Part shown: positions 26,832 to 34,513 of the stretch, one piece after another
How positions within the stretch are numbered: the first letter of the stretch is position 1
How the letters are laid out: each line of letters begins with the position of its first letter
Assembly (NCBI GenBank): GCA_021603905.1
Contig: BQIU01000028.1
Span: forward strand, 1 to 43,081
Direction: 5' to 3'
Source: Nitrospirales bacterium
GTDB taxonomy: Bacteria > Nitrospirota > Nitrospiria > Nitrospirales > UBA8639
Length of the DNA stretch: 43,081 nucleotides
Position numbers and translations under genes: made by a program
The notes under the pieces: generated by a model
Told to the model about the DNA's origin: nothing
Databases searched by the model: none
Seen by the model: the letters and a program-made list of their open reading frames with translations, nothing else

Positions 26832-28829
26832 GTGATCAAGAATACAACACAACGACCCAACAGCTTGATTCTTTCTGTAGCATGCTGCATGACCACCTTG
26901 TGGTGGAGTGCCTCTATCATAGAAGCCACACACGCACAAAATGACGTCAATACACACAAGGCGGTAGCTGAATCAGAGAAAACCCCAAAGTCTACGTTCA
27001 ACAGACCGCTTCCTAACCAAAGCGAGAAGAGGCAGATGAATGCGACTCAGGAATTTTCACAGCAAGCTTCATCACTCACTGATGCTGATGGCAGGGTTCA
27101 AGACTTGCTCATGGTCGATCGCTTTTCGGGCGTAGGTGAAACCTCTTTCTTTGCTGAATTTGCAGGCTACAAAGCCAACGTCGCAATTCCTTGGTCTGTT
27201 CATAAGCTTGAAGGACACCATGTTCAACAAGATCCCGCCCGGCATTTCCTGGTTTCTACTGGCCACTCTTATGCCATGATGCCGCTCGAAATCAATCGGC
27301 CAGTCAAACGCATCCTCGATTATTATCAATATGACATTCACAATAGATTTCAACAATACCTTGACCGATTCGAGAAATATAAAAATCTGGTTCAACGTGT
27401 GTTCAGAGAAGTCGGGCTGCCGACAGAACTTGGATATCTCTCATTAGTCGAGAGTGGGTTTAATCCTCGCGCTCTCTCTCGAGCACGTGCATCAGGACCC
27501 TGGCAATTCATGAAACCAACTGGAATAACGTACGGGCTGAACGTGACGTGGTATGTGGACGAACGTCGGGATCCTGTCAAATCCACGGTCGCTGCGGCTC
27601 ACCACCTCAAGGACCTCTTTGATCAATACCAATCTTGGCCGTTGGCGCTGGCGGCTTACAATGCAGGTGGGCCGAAAATTTCGCAAGCTATTCGAAAAAG
27701 CGGCAGTCGAGATTTTTGGGAAATTCGGGAGACAGAGTATATCATGCAAGAAACCAAGGACTATGTCCCCAGTTTTATCGCGGCAGTTCTCATTGCGTCA
27801 AATCCGACTCGATATGGATTCAAGGTGAATACGACATCACCGTATACCTATGATGAAGTGTTGGTGCATAAGCGTGCTCACCTGAAAGCGGTGGCAGACA
27901 CGACGGGAATTTCCTTTAAAAAATTGAAAGAACTTAACCCAGAACTTCTTCAAAATATCGTTCCCATCGTAGAGGTTGGCTATTCGTTAAAAGTTCCTCT
28001 GGATAAGGGGCTCCTGGTACGAGAACACCACGATCAAATTCAGAAGTGGACCAAACTTCCTCCGGAATCCGCCACCTGGTACCACGTACGGTTTGGTGAG
28101 ACACTCGATGACGTGGCCGAGAAACTCGGTCTGTCTGTTCAGGAACTCAGACGACTGAATAATTTGAAAGAAGACGATTTGATTTTTTGGAAAGACCGGC
28201 TTCGGTTACGAACAGACGACGATAGCGCTCCAATCGCAATCGAGGCTGAACCGGCGCCGCCACCCACCTGGTACCATGTGCGATTTGGGGAGACACTTGA
28301 TGACGTGGCCGAGAAACTCGATCTGCCTGTCCAAAAACTCAGACGACTCAATAATCTGAAAAAAGGAGATTTGATCTTTTGGAACAACCGGCTTCGTGTC
28401 AGGGCAGACGAGGATGACGATCCTTCGCTTGTCCCAAAATCTGAACCTGCGCCACCACCCACCTGGTACCATGTGCGATTTGGGGAGACACTTGATGACG
28501 TGGCCAAGAAACTCGGCCTGTCTGTTCAAAAGCTCCGACGACTCAATAATCTGAAAAAAGGAGATTTGATCTTTTGGAACAACCGGCTTCGTATCAGAGC
28601 AGACGAAGATGACAATCCCTCGCTCATCCTGAAAGCTGAATCGGCCTCGCAAGCCGACAGGTATCGCGTGCGGTCTGGGGACACGCTGACATCCATTGCG
28701 AAGCAGTTCGATCTGTCCGTGGCGGAACTCAAACGACTCAATAACTTGAAGAATGATCGTATACGATCGAACGACCGTCTTCGTGTGAGACCAGACAATG
28801 ACGATCTGCCAGTCGCCCCTACTCCTTAA
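26832..28829 (+). CDS. MltD-like lytic transglycosylase with four LysM domains, 665 aa
   Basis: Lytic transglycosylases cut the glycan strands of peptidoglycan with formation of 1,6-anhydro ends. A hydrophobic N-terminus (11-36) is a signal or anchor. The SLT domain is centred on GLPTELGYLSLVESGFNPRA with catalytic E207 and continues SGPWQFM...LALAAYNAGGP. After a linker, four LysM modules begin near residues 415, 479, 544 and 609; modules 1-3 share YHVRFGETLDDVA. They bind N-acetylglucosamine-containing glycan. The GTG start is preceded by CAGGACACCC, a weak site. The protein belongs to the MltD type of family 1 enzymes. Confidence 0.9.
   Translation: MIKNTTQRPNSLILSVACCMTTLWWSASIIEATHAQNDVNTHKAVAESEKTPKSTFNRPLPNQSEKRQMNATQEFSQQASSLTDADGRVQDLLMVDRFSGVGETSFFAEFAGYKANVAIPWSVHKLEGHHVQQDPARHFLVSTGHSYAMMPLEINRPVKRILDYYQYDIHNRFQQYLDRFEKYKNLVQRVFREVGLPTELGYLSLVESGFNPRALSRARASGPWQFMKPTGITYGLNVTWYVDERRDPVKSTVAAAHHLKDLFDQYQSWPLALAAYNAGGPKISQAIRKSGSRDFWEIRETEYIMQETKDYVPSFIAAVLIASNPTRYGFKVNTTSPYTYDEVLVHKRAHLKAVADTTGISFKKLKELNPELLQNIVPIVEVGYSLKVPLDKGLLVREHHDQIQKWTKLPPESATWYHVRFGETLDDVAEKLGLSVQELRRLNNLKEDDLIFWKDRLRLRTDDDSAPIAIEAEPAPPPTWYHVRFGETLDDVAEKLDLPVQKLRRLNNLKKGDLIFWNNRLRVRADEDDDPSLVPKSEPAPPPTWYHVRFGETLDDVAKKLGLSVQKLRRLNNLKKGDLIFWNNRLRIRADEDDNPSLILKAESASQADRYRVRSGDTLTSIAKQFDLSVAELKRLNNLKNDRIRSNDRLRVRPDNDDLPVAPTP
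28074..28790 (+). repeat. tandem LysM-coding repeats of about 195 bp
   Basis: Four units start at 28074, 28266, 28461 and 28656, at spacings of 192, 195 and 195 bases. Units 2 and 3 are nearly identical over long stretches (ACCTGGTACCATGTGCGATT occurs in both), while unit 4 is more diverged. This indicates recent unit duplication within the gene. Confidence 0.85.
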
Positions 28830-28884
28830 AAAACAAACCTTAGCCTGACCTTGTCACCTTCACCACATGAGAACACCATGGATC

Positions 28885-29058
28885 GGCCTGTAGAAGGACT
28901 GGACATAGAGCTTGACCTGTAGCAACTCCGTTGTCCTACTCCCAACAGCTCTATCCTTTGGAAACCACATTGATCTTGTTCAGATACGGATCAACCCAAT
29001 GGCTTCTGAATCGATTTTCCAAGATACCCAGCAAGAAGTGACAACGGAGACAATCTAG
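28885..29058 (+). pseudogene. decayed fragment of a TAXI-type gene 3' end
   Basis: The stretch reads ATPLSYSQQLYPL and, after a one-base deletion, HIDLVQIRIN in the next frame. These correspond to ETPLSYADQLYHL and HIDLVRTRIN at the end of the TAXI gene (bases about 24070-24160). Upstream similarity is weaker back to about 28885 and includes an in-frame TAG. A stop at 29056-29058 follows. No start or upstream portion of the gene remains. Confidence 0.7.
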
Positions 29059-29245
29059 GCATCCCCAATCCATAAAAAACGATGTCTGCTTTTCCAATGT
29101 TGCTCCTGATTTCAACACATTGTGAAGTTGCTTCTTCAGAAAATTGGCATCTATCGCTAGAGCTAACAATAGACGTATGCCTTAATAGCTAATATGGATG
29201 AAATAGACAAAAATCTTATTAAATGCAATATTCATACGGATCTAT

Positions 29246-29596
29246 ATGAAAAAACTGACCTTTAGAAATAGTCACGGTGAATTGGTTGATATCCCGGAGG
29301 TCGCGGCAACCAAGGTCAAGAACAAGTTTGGCTCGATTTTGGAGCACGCGTCTCACAGAGGCGCCGTGGCGATCACCCACTATGACATGCCAAAGGCCGT
29401 CTTTCTTTCCTATAAGGAGTTCGATTCGTTAGTGAACAACCAAGCCAACACACTTGATAGGTTAAGTGCAGAGTTCGATGATCTGCTCAACAGCATGCAA
29501 ACTCCCTAATCCCCAAAAGGCATGAAGACCGCATTCCTGGCTTCGCCAACCCAACTTAGCCGCGCTGCCGTTAAGGCTGCACGAAAAGCTCGTTAG
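29246..29596 (+). pseudogene. Phd/YefM-type antitoxin gene cut by a nonsense codon
   Basis: The first 87 codons look like a Phd-fold antitoxin: an N-terminal segment with ATKVKNKFGSILEHASHRGAVAITHYDMPKAVFLSYKEFDSL, then LDRLSAEFDDLLNSMQTP. A TAA (29507-29509) stops translation there. The same frame continues without break for 28 codons, including MKTAFLASPTQLSRAAVKAARKAR, to a TAG at 29594. From memory, full-length relatives continue past MQTP with a tail of this type, so the TAA probably truncates a protein of about 116 residues. The 87-residue product could still be made, but would lack the likely toxin-binding tail. The broken zeta-like toxin gene follows 49 bases on. Confidence 0.7.
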
Positions 29597-29645
29597 GCAT
29601 TACCCTTCTCCTTTTCCTACACACTGACAGGAACTCATTTGATTA

Positions 29646-30276
29646 ATGTCGAACATATACGTATTGGCTGGTACGAACGGCGCGGGGAAGAGCAGTATTG
29701 CAGGTGCAACATTATCGTGAATCTAGAGGATCGTACTTCAATCCCGATGAGGTTGCCCGAACATTGCTCACGGACAACCCTCAACTGACTCAAGCAGACG
29801 CTAACAGCTTAGCCTGCCAGGTAGGAATCAGACTGCTCACTCAAGCTATAAAGAAACACCTTGATTTTGCCATTGAGACAACGCTTGCCGGAAACACCAT
29901 CCCACGACTTTTGAGACAGGCTAAGGCCAAGGCTATTCGCATCCATGTGTGGTACGTTGGGCTCTCCTCTCCTGAACTCCACATTAAACGAGTGCAATCG
30001 AGGGTCCGTCATGGAGGTCATGACATCCCCGTTCATGTTATCCGTCAGCGCTTCGAACACAGCCGCTTAAACCTCATTACTCTTTTGCCACATCTGACTG
30101 CACTTCGAATGTTCGACAACAGCAGCCCAGGGGATCCCTTGTTGGGACACACGCCCAAACTTCAGCTCGTCCTGCACACGGAAAAAAGAAAAATTCTCGC
30201 GCCAGTTGCTTTCGCCAATACTCCGAGCTGGGCCAAGCCCATTGTGGCGTCAGCGATGAAATTACGTCAGAAATAA
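29646..30276 (+). pseudogene. zeta-toxin-like kinase gene with a frameshift
   Basis: The start at 29646 gives MSNIYVLAGTNGAGKSSIA, a Walker A P-loop, but runs into TGA at 29718-29720. The next frame then reads RESRGSYFNPDEVARTLLTDNP and on to the end, with IETTLAG and RVRHGGHDIPVHVIRQRF as in zeta-type kinases. One extra base around 29712-29715 (TTAT) explains this. Zeta-type toxins phosphorylate UDP-N-acetylglucosamine in characterised cases; smaller relatives like this are less clear. About 209 residues would be encoded without the shift. Unless the base is a sequencing error, no P-loop protein is made. Confidence 0.8.
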
Positions 30277-30515
30277 ATCTGTTGTGCACTGCGAAATCTG
30301 ATAGAAATTAGGTATGTAAGGAAGTGAAAGATAGGTAGCTAAATTTGCTATTACTTTAAAAAGCTTAGTTTCATGTCGGACGGGCAAGGATGTGGAAAGT
30401 ATTATAAAGCAAGCGAACGGCCCCCTATATCAATCTTGGTGATCCGCCCGACGAGTTCAAACTTCATTGACTATGAAACCACATGATGTGTCAATTTGTA
30501 CAGCAGACTTCGCCC

Positions 30516-30626
30516 GCTTAACACCGTGTTGAGCGACTGCCGTTGGCCGGCGCGGGTTTTGCTGGGAGCGTAGCGACCTGCAAAATGCGTGACGGGTAGG
30601 CAGTTCGCTCCAACAACTCGTTAGGT
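30516..30626 (-). other. integron attC site 1 (111 bp)
   Basis: Read on the minus strand it begins ACCTAAC (RYYYAAC) and ends GTTAAGC (GTTRRRY). Inside, GTTGGAGCGAACTGCC near one end pairs with GGCAGTCGCTCAAC near the other, with an unpaired base, as attC sites do when folded single-stranded. It lies directly after the stop of the lipoprotein gene, the expected place for a cassette's attC. Confidence 0.8.
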
Positions 30627-30636
30627 GGCGACTGGT

Positions 30637-31146
30637 TTATCTGCACTGGGTGTAAACAGAATTTCCAATTTGGTTGGAGGTGCAGGTAACAGGCTGCGTC
30701 GACTGCCATGCTTGGAAGAGGCTCGCAAGTGCGGCATCTTGGGCGGCTTTTGCCTGCTGTTGTTGTGCCCTGGCCGCTTGGACCTGTAACGCAAATTGCA
30801 TGTCTCGCTCGAGACCTGGCGCTGCTGAATCTCGACTGTAGGTGATTTGATAGCTTCCATATCTACTCCCGCAAAGCTCAATTTGCCCTAGAGAGGCGAC
30901 CACGCCGCTAACCCAATGCGCGTCGAATCCCTTCACTAAGAAGCAACATTTGGAATTCATGTGTCTTGATAAAGCTAATGGATCATAAGATACCGTTACC
31001 GGCGAAGCGCCAAAGGATGTGCCGGTCCCGCGCTCCGTTATGAACGCGCCCTCCGGCTGCGTATATATGGTTAGCGTTGCTTGCGTAGCGCAACCGGTCG
31101 CAAGAACAGCTAGGAGTAAGAAACAATATAACGGTGGTCTCTTCAT
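30637..31146 (-). CDS. cassette-borne lipoprotein, 169 aa
   Basis: Starting at the ATG at 31146, the N-terminus has charged MKRP, a hydrophobic run and the lipobox LATGC (C19), so it is a predicted lipoprotein. The mature part has a strand-rich segment (TLTIYTQPEGAFITERGTG, a PEGA-like pattern around 24-42) and a long Ala/Gln-rich helical tail with AARAQQQQAKAAQDAALASL. The function is unknown. It is bounded by attC sites at 30516-30626 and 31177-31248, on the strand expected for cassette transcription, so it is the cargo of an integron gene cassette. An upstream in-frame start at 31200 would bury the signal and reach into the other attC, so it is rejected. Confidence 0.78.
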   Translation of the reverse strand: MKRPPLYCFLLLAVLATGCATQATLTIYTQPEGAFITERGTGTSFGASPVTVSYDPLALSRHMNSKCCFLVKGFDAHWVSGVVASLGQIELCGSRYGSYQITYSRDSAAPGLERDMQFALQVQAARAQQQQAKAAQDAALASLFQAWQSTQPVTCTSNQIGNSVYTQCR

Positions 31147-31176
31147 CGTTAGATCATACGACAGTGTGGTAACACC

Positions 31177-31248
31177 GCCTAACGCCACGCTCTGCAGCAA
31201 TTTTGGAGCGCAGCGGAAAAATTGTCTGACAGCAGCGCTTTGTTAAAC
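31177..31248 (-). other. integron attC site 2 (72 bp)
   Basis: On the minus strand it runs from GTTTAAC to GTTAGGC, both consensus core sites, and ends in the common CGTTAGGC form. Between them are an outer pairing of AGCGCTGC with GCAGAGCGT and an inner perfect stem CAATTTT/AAAATTG around a 13-base loop. The GTTTAAC end contains the TAA stop of the 277-residue gene, typical of compact cassettes. Confidence 0.82.
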
Positions 31249-32076
31249 ATTTTTGGCATGTTGGTCAGCGCGTATACCGTCGACGTAAGTATTAATAAAG
31301 TCTCTAATACAGCCTCGAATATTTGTTACGTGCATTTGAAGTACTTCAGATAATAACGCGGCACCGTTTTTTCCACCGATACCTAATTCCTCTCCACCAC
31401 CTGCGAGCATGAATCCCCTTTGGCTGAGATTAATGCATCCCACCGGCACATATTCGTAATGAGATATCTTGTCTCGGATCGACTTTCTATACCCCTCGGA
31501 TAGCACGAAATCAAACTCAGAACTGTACTTTTCATGAAGTTCTATCAAATGAGTGGTTACCAGGGGCTTGTTTTGCTTACTTAGAAAATCACCAAGCCTT
31601 CTGAAAGAATGAAAATCGTTTTTGAAGTACGTACAGATTGCTCTAGCAAGATAATCGAGGCAACGCCTAACAGCTAGAATAAAAGCCTGATACTCAAAGT
31701 CCCATATTAGGGTATTACCCGGACTTATCGTCGAATTTCCTAGCGCCTGCCTATAGTTGTATCTTTCAATGCCTTCCATAACCTCACGTTCAATTGCTAC
31801 GAGGCGATCATGGTGATAAAGAACACATGCGAGTGTATTCTGAACATCGCCCATTCCGTTTGTGAACCTGTGATACCACTTCTTCTGCGAAGAATCATTC
31901 CTCCATAGAGTAATAAACTCAGGCTGGGGATTTGTAAGATAATTATGAAAATAAAGAAATGGTTGTCGATCAGAAGCTCCAAGCTTATATCCTACAATAG
32001 ACTCAACGGCAGATAAACAACCCTGTATTTCAGGGCTGAAAAATGAATTGGTCATTTGTTTGAAAACATCATCCAT
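31243..32076 (-). CDS. cassette-borne hypothetical protein, 277 aa
   Basis: The protein is soluble and largely helical, with no signal or membrane segment. Its middle (about 85-200) is rich in aromatic and charged residues, with a YQAFILAVRRCLDYLARAICTYF helix and a DKISHYEYVPVG segment. The KI-H pattern faintly recalls HEPN-like RNases (R-x4-6-H), but this is weak and I do not assign it. The stop codon overlaps the core of attC site 2, which marks it as an integron cassette gene. Integron cargo is often adaptive or defensive; nothing in the sequence decides which here. Confidence 0.7.
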   Translation of the reverse strand: MDDVFKQMTNSFFSPEIQGCLSAVESIVGYKLGASDRQPFLYFHNYLTNPQPEFITLWRNDSSQKKWYHRFTNGMGDVQNTLACVLYHHDRLVAIEREVMEGIERYNYRQALGNSTISPGNTLIWDFEYQAFILAVRRCLDYLARAICTYFKNDFHSFRRLGDFLSKQNKPLVTTHLIELHEKYSSEFDFVLSEGYRKSIRDKISHYEYVPVGCINLSQRGFMLAGGGEELGIGGKNGAALLSEVLQMHVTNIRGCIRDFINTYVDGIRADQHAKNV

Positions 32077-32116
32077 TGCTGACTACTCGTATACGTTTAA
32101 CTAGAAATAGACGGCC

Positions 32117-32144
32117 CAAATGCCGTATTATCTAACGGCATTTG
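32117..32144. repeat. 10-bp perfect inverted repeat upstream of the cassette gene
   Basis: CAAATGCCGT (32117-32126) and ACGGCATTTG (32135-32144) with an eight-base loop lie about 40 bases before the start codon of the 277-residue gene. It may be an operator, the remains of a recombination site or a terminator of upstream DNA. Confidence 0.5.
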
Positions 32145-32362
32145 ATAAAATATGCTAGATTTTTCAAATTTCGTCAATGGTTTATACATAAATGTATAGA
32201 GCTTCTCCAGGAATTAGGCTGCAATGACGACAAGTCATTCGGGTACAATTTTTGACCAGGTACGTCAGGCTATTCGCGTTAGGCATTATAGCCTCCGAAG
32301 GGAGGCGACGTATCTCCAATGGATAATCAGTTTCTAGCTTTTTTCGAAAAGGGCCGGGTGGC

Positions 32363-32408
32363 GGCGGGTGATTGCTCACCCGCCCACAAAAAGGGGACGC
32401 TACCCTTT
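32363..32408. repeat. REP-like hairpin pair, copy 1
   Basis: GGCGGGTG (32363-32370) and CACCCGCC (32377-32384) form a perfect 8-bp stem. It is followed at once by AAAAAGGGGACGCTACCCTT (32388-32407), which can fold through AAAGGG/CCCTTT. The second motif recurs at 34770-34789. From memory, strings of this type accompany REP-associated transposase elements; no transposase gene is here. Confidence 0.55.
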
Positions 32409-32643
32409 GTTGCCTTACCGTACATGAATTGAATATGCGCATGCAGATAAATGCAATGAATCGTAGCGGGATCTAGTAAAGCAGTGGTTCATAAAATTCG
32501 AAACGGACATCGTTTCTTGAGTTAAGTGATGAAAAGCATGATAAAGTAAGTATCTAGACTCTTAAGACTAGTCTAATAGACTCCCCGGGCTTTGTCCTTT
32601 TCCGTTATTTCCTGCGGAGAAGGAACGTGTTATAATTTTTTCT

Positions 32644-32883
32644 ATGAGCAACGTAAGCAGACTTGAAAAAGAGATTTTAGCTCTGCCCCCAGAAGAACGG
32701 GAACGTCTCGCATTGACAGTTTGGGAAAGTTTGGAGACCCATTCCGAAAGCATGGATATCCTGGAGGATCAAGAAGGGATGACACTCGCCCAGCAACGGG
32801 ATGCTGAGTTGAATTCCAGTTCAGTCCAACCTCTTACCCATTCAGAATTCTTGCGACGTACAAATACCGACACCGCTGAATGA
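32644..32883 (+). CDS. antitoxin, putative addiction-module component, 79 aa
   Basis: The chain begins with a helix containing LEKEILALPPEERERLALTVWESLE (7-31), the hallmark of the small 'addiction module component' antitoxin family that pairs with ParE/RelE toxins. It lacks a recognisable DNA-binding domain, and its C-terminal half is polar. It overlaps the downstream toxin gene by four bases (ATGA), so translation is coupled. No clear Shine-Dalgarno precedes the ATG. It would bind and block the toxin. Confidence 0.88.
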   Translation: MSNVSRLEKEILALPPEERERLALTVWESLETHSESMDILEDQEGMTLAQQRDAELNSSSVQPLTHSEFLRRTNTDTAE

Positions 32884-33173
32884 ACATAGAGTTTCATCCG
32901 CGTACGACCTCTGATCTTAACCACGCAAAAACACACTATAATCAGAAACGTACAGGATTGGGTGAGGAGTTTCGATCTGAGGTATATGCGGCGATTGACC
33001 GCATTCTCCGCAATCCACGCCAATTCCATATCATCGAACGAGACGTGCGACGTTGTCTGGTGCATCGCTTCCCTTACTCCGTCTACTTTCGGCTTCTCGA
33101 CACGGAAACGGTCAGAGTATTAGTTATTCGTCATCATAAACGTCACCCACGAGTTGGTTTAAGCCGAGACTAG
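32880..33173 (+). CDS. ParE/RelE superfamily toxin, 97 aa
   Basis: The protein shows the RelE/ParE fold pattern. MNIEFHPRTTSDLNHAKTHYNQ forms the first strand and helix, FRSEVYAAIDRILRNPRQF is the second helix and turn, and RRCLVHRFPYSVYFRLLDTETVRVLVIRHHKRHP is the C-terminal sheet. The HHKRHP finish is usual for the ParE-like branch, which more often targets DNA gyrase than ribosome-bound mRNA, though the target cannot be decided from sequence. It is complete and immediately follows its antitoxin. Confidence 0.9.
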   Translation: MNIEFHPRTTSDLNHAKTHYNQKRTGLGEEFRSEVYAAIDRILRNPRQFHIIERDVRRCLVHRFPYSVYFRLLDTETVRVLVIRHHKRHPRVGLSRD

Positions 33174-33579
33174 AGGGAATCCAACTAATTTCCAGTTAAT
33201 TATTAAGACTGCCAAAGCGTAATACTATAGCGAATTTCTATAAGTTCCAGTCGAGCCAGCCCTTGAATACGATTACTCTCAAGGCCAAGATTTACTAATG
33301 GGCAATCGATAATGGCGACTTAATAATCATTTTGATGTCAGCATTATAGGTATCCAAGTCACCCTGCGTCATGACCCACAGCAAACATTGTAAGTTAATT
33401 GAAGCAGCGATAGACCTCAAACATCGGAAGGTTATACCCGCTTGGATTTACTGACAATGATTGATGTTTTATATCACGTATTGGATATCAAAATTGTATA
33501 AGTTGACGCTTTACGTTTCGGTATAACTGAAACGGCTATAGCAGGAATTCCTAATGAACGCCCAATGGCTTCTTTTTTC
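33174..33579. other. intergenic region, no gene seen
   Basis: About 400 A+T-rich bases after the ParE-type toxin with no supportable frame or strong hairpin, ending where the degraded antitoxin copy begins. Confidence 0.4.
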
Positions 33580-33822
33580 CTTCAACGCTTAGGAGTTCTT
33601 TTCGCAAGTCGTTCACGGCTCATTCCGCCCTTGATAATATTTACCCTGGAACGTTTTTTCTGCTTACTTTCCGCAACGAGGTCAACCATCACCCCATCAC
33701 GAATGACCCAGACTGGCGTATTAGCCTGGAATCCTTGCTGTTGGCCTTGGCCGTAGCCCACTGGAGCGCAGATCCGACCTTGGCAAAATCAGAATCAATG
33801 ACAGAAGGGCGTCTTTGATCAT
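33580..33822 (-). pseudogene. degraded copy of the zeta-associated antitoxin gene
   Basis: On the minus strand this aligns along its whole length with the intact antitoxin gene at 36223-36468, and most bases match, especially over 33606-33720. Two single-base deletions break the frame: one just after the start (CAAAG versus CAAAAG) and one near its middle. No toxin gene lies upstream; where one would be expected, there is only a scrap of a DUF2130-like gene. Confidence 0.85.
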
Positions 33823-33867
33823 CGATTGCTTTTCCCTCATCCAACAACGCGACAAAACTTCGTAAGG

Positions 33868-33913
33868 CCTTCGATTTCTTGCAGGGTATTGTAGACGATG
33901 CCTCTAAATTGAC
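33868..33913 (-). pseudogene. scrap of a DUF2130-like gene
   Basis: TCGATTTCTTGCAGGGT and the following bases match 37098-37139 near the 3' end of the DUF2130 gene, with several differences. It encodes remains of the segment LQGIAGKTLQEIEG. Next to the broken antitoxin it reproduces the order at 36223-38322, but without the toxin gene. Confidence 0.6.
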
Positions 33914-34267
33914 CTAAGCAATATGGCCAAATCGAACTTGGGTTGCAGTGACCACAACGAATTGATTGGGTAGCTGCTCGGAATACTGTTCAAGCACTTT
34001 TCTAATCGTGTCAATTTTGTTCGTCGCCCGTTCATCTTCGAGACGCAGGAAAATTAGACCCCGATGTGGGTGAAGTTCCCGATACACTTTTTCTCCAAAC
34101 CCTTTGTCGTTCGTGATGAGAATCCAGTTTTCGGTATACGCCTTTTGGATAATTTCACTATCCGTCATCCCTCGTGCTTCCTCATAGACTGAGAAAACCT
34201 CATGGTGTGAGTTTCGTAACCAGCGGGCTACCACAGGCCCTATACATTCATCCACCAGAAAGCGCAC
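33914..34267 (-). CDS. DUF5615 PIN-like toxin, 117 aa
   Basis: DUF5615 proteins are PIN-fold, predicted Mg2+-dependent RNases. The opening RFLVDECIGPVVARWLRNSHHEV carries the first acidic pair, ILITNDKGFGEKV (49-61) brings the conserved ND-D motif, and GLIFLRLEDE supplies the next strand. The GTG start at 34267 directly abuts the stop of the DUF433 gene. Antitoxin-first order with no gap is the usual arrangement of this pair, and translational coupling is likely. Confidence 0.88.
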   Translation of the reverse strand: MRFLVDECIGPVVARWLRNSHHEVFSVYEEARGMTDSEIIQKAYTENWILITNDKGFGEKVYRELHPHRGLIFLRLEDERATNKIDTIRKVLEQYSEQLPNQFVVVTATQVRFGHIA

Positions 34268-34513
34268 TTACTCCTTCCCTGCCAAGAGCATGAACGCGGT
34301 GTCTTCTAAAGACTTGGTGGCAAACAACAAACACGCCTGAATATCTTCCTGTGTAAGGCCTTCGTATTCCTCCACCACTTCTGTGACAGTTGTGCCATGC
34401 GCTAAAAGATTGAGAATATACTCAACCGTTAAGCGAGTTCCCTTGATGATAGGTTTACCAACCATGATATTGGGATCAATCGTGAGCCGATCAAGTAATT
34501 GTTGGTCATTCAT
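34268..34513 (-). CDS. DUF433 antitoxin, 81 aa
   Basis: The short protein has the DUF433 signature: DRLTIDPNIMVGKPIIKGTRLTVEYILNLLAHG followed by VVEEYEGLTQEDIQACLLFA. DUF433 is a winged-helix-like domain that commonly partners DUF5615 PIN-like toxins, binding both the toxin and its own promoter. It is complete, with an ATG at 34513 preceded by an AAGGCTTGACTC stretch that gives only a weak RBS. Confidence 0.88.
   Translation of the reverse strand: MNDQQLLDRLTIDPNIMVGKPIIKGTRLTVEYILNLLAHGTTVTEVVEEYEGLTQEDIQACLLFATKSLEDTAFMLLAGKE

Noticed and set aside
28074..28790. Regular repeats considered as a CRISPR-like array
   Set aside because: The 195-bp units encode LysM domains in frame; there are no short repeats with unique spacers.
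29549..29598. Possible attC between ACCCAAC and GTTAGGC downstream of the Phd-type antitoxin
   Set aside because: Only 50 bp, with no matching inner stems, and it overlaps the open tail of the antitoxin frame. Chance matches to short consensus ends.
32095..32284. Possible third attC (GTTTAAC or ATCTAAC to GTTAGGC)
   Set aside because: The ends match the consensus, but inner complementarity is poor and the span is long. Needs a covariance model before it can be called.
33565..33756. 63-codon plus-strand open frame
   Set aside because: It is the antisense of the degraded antitoxin copy.
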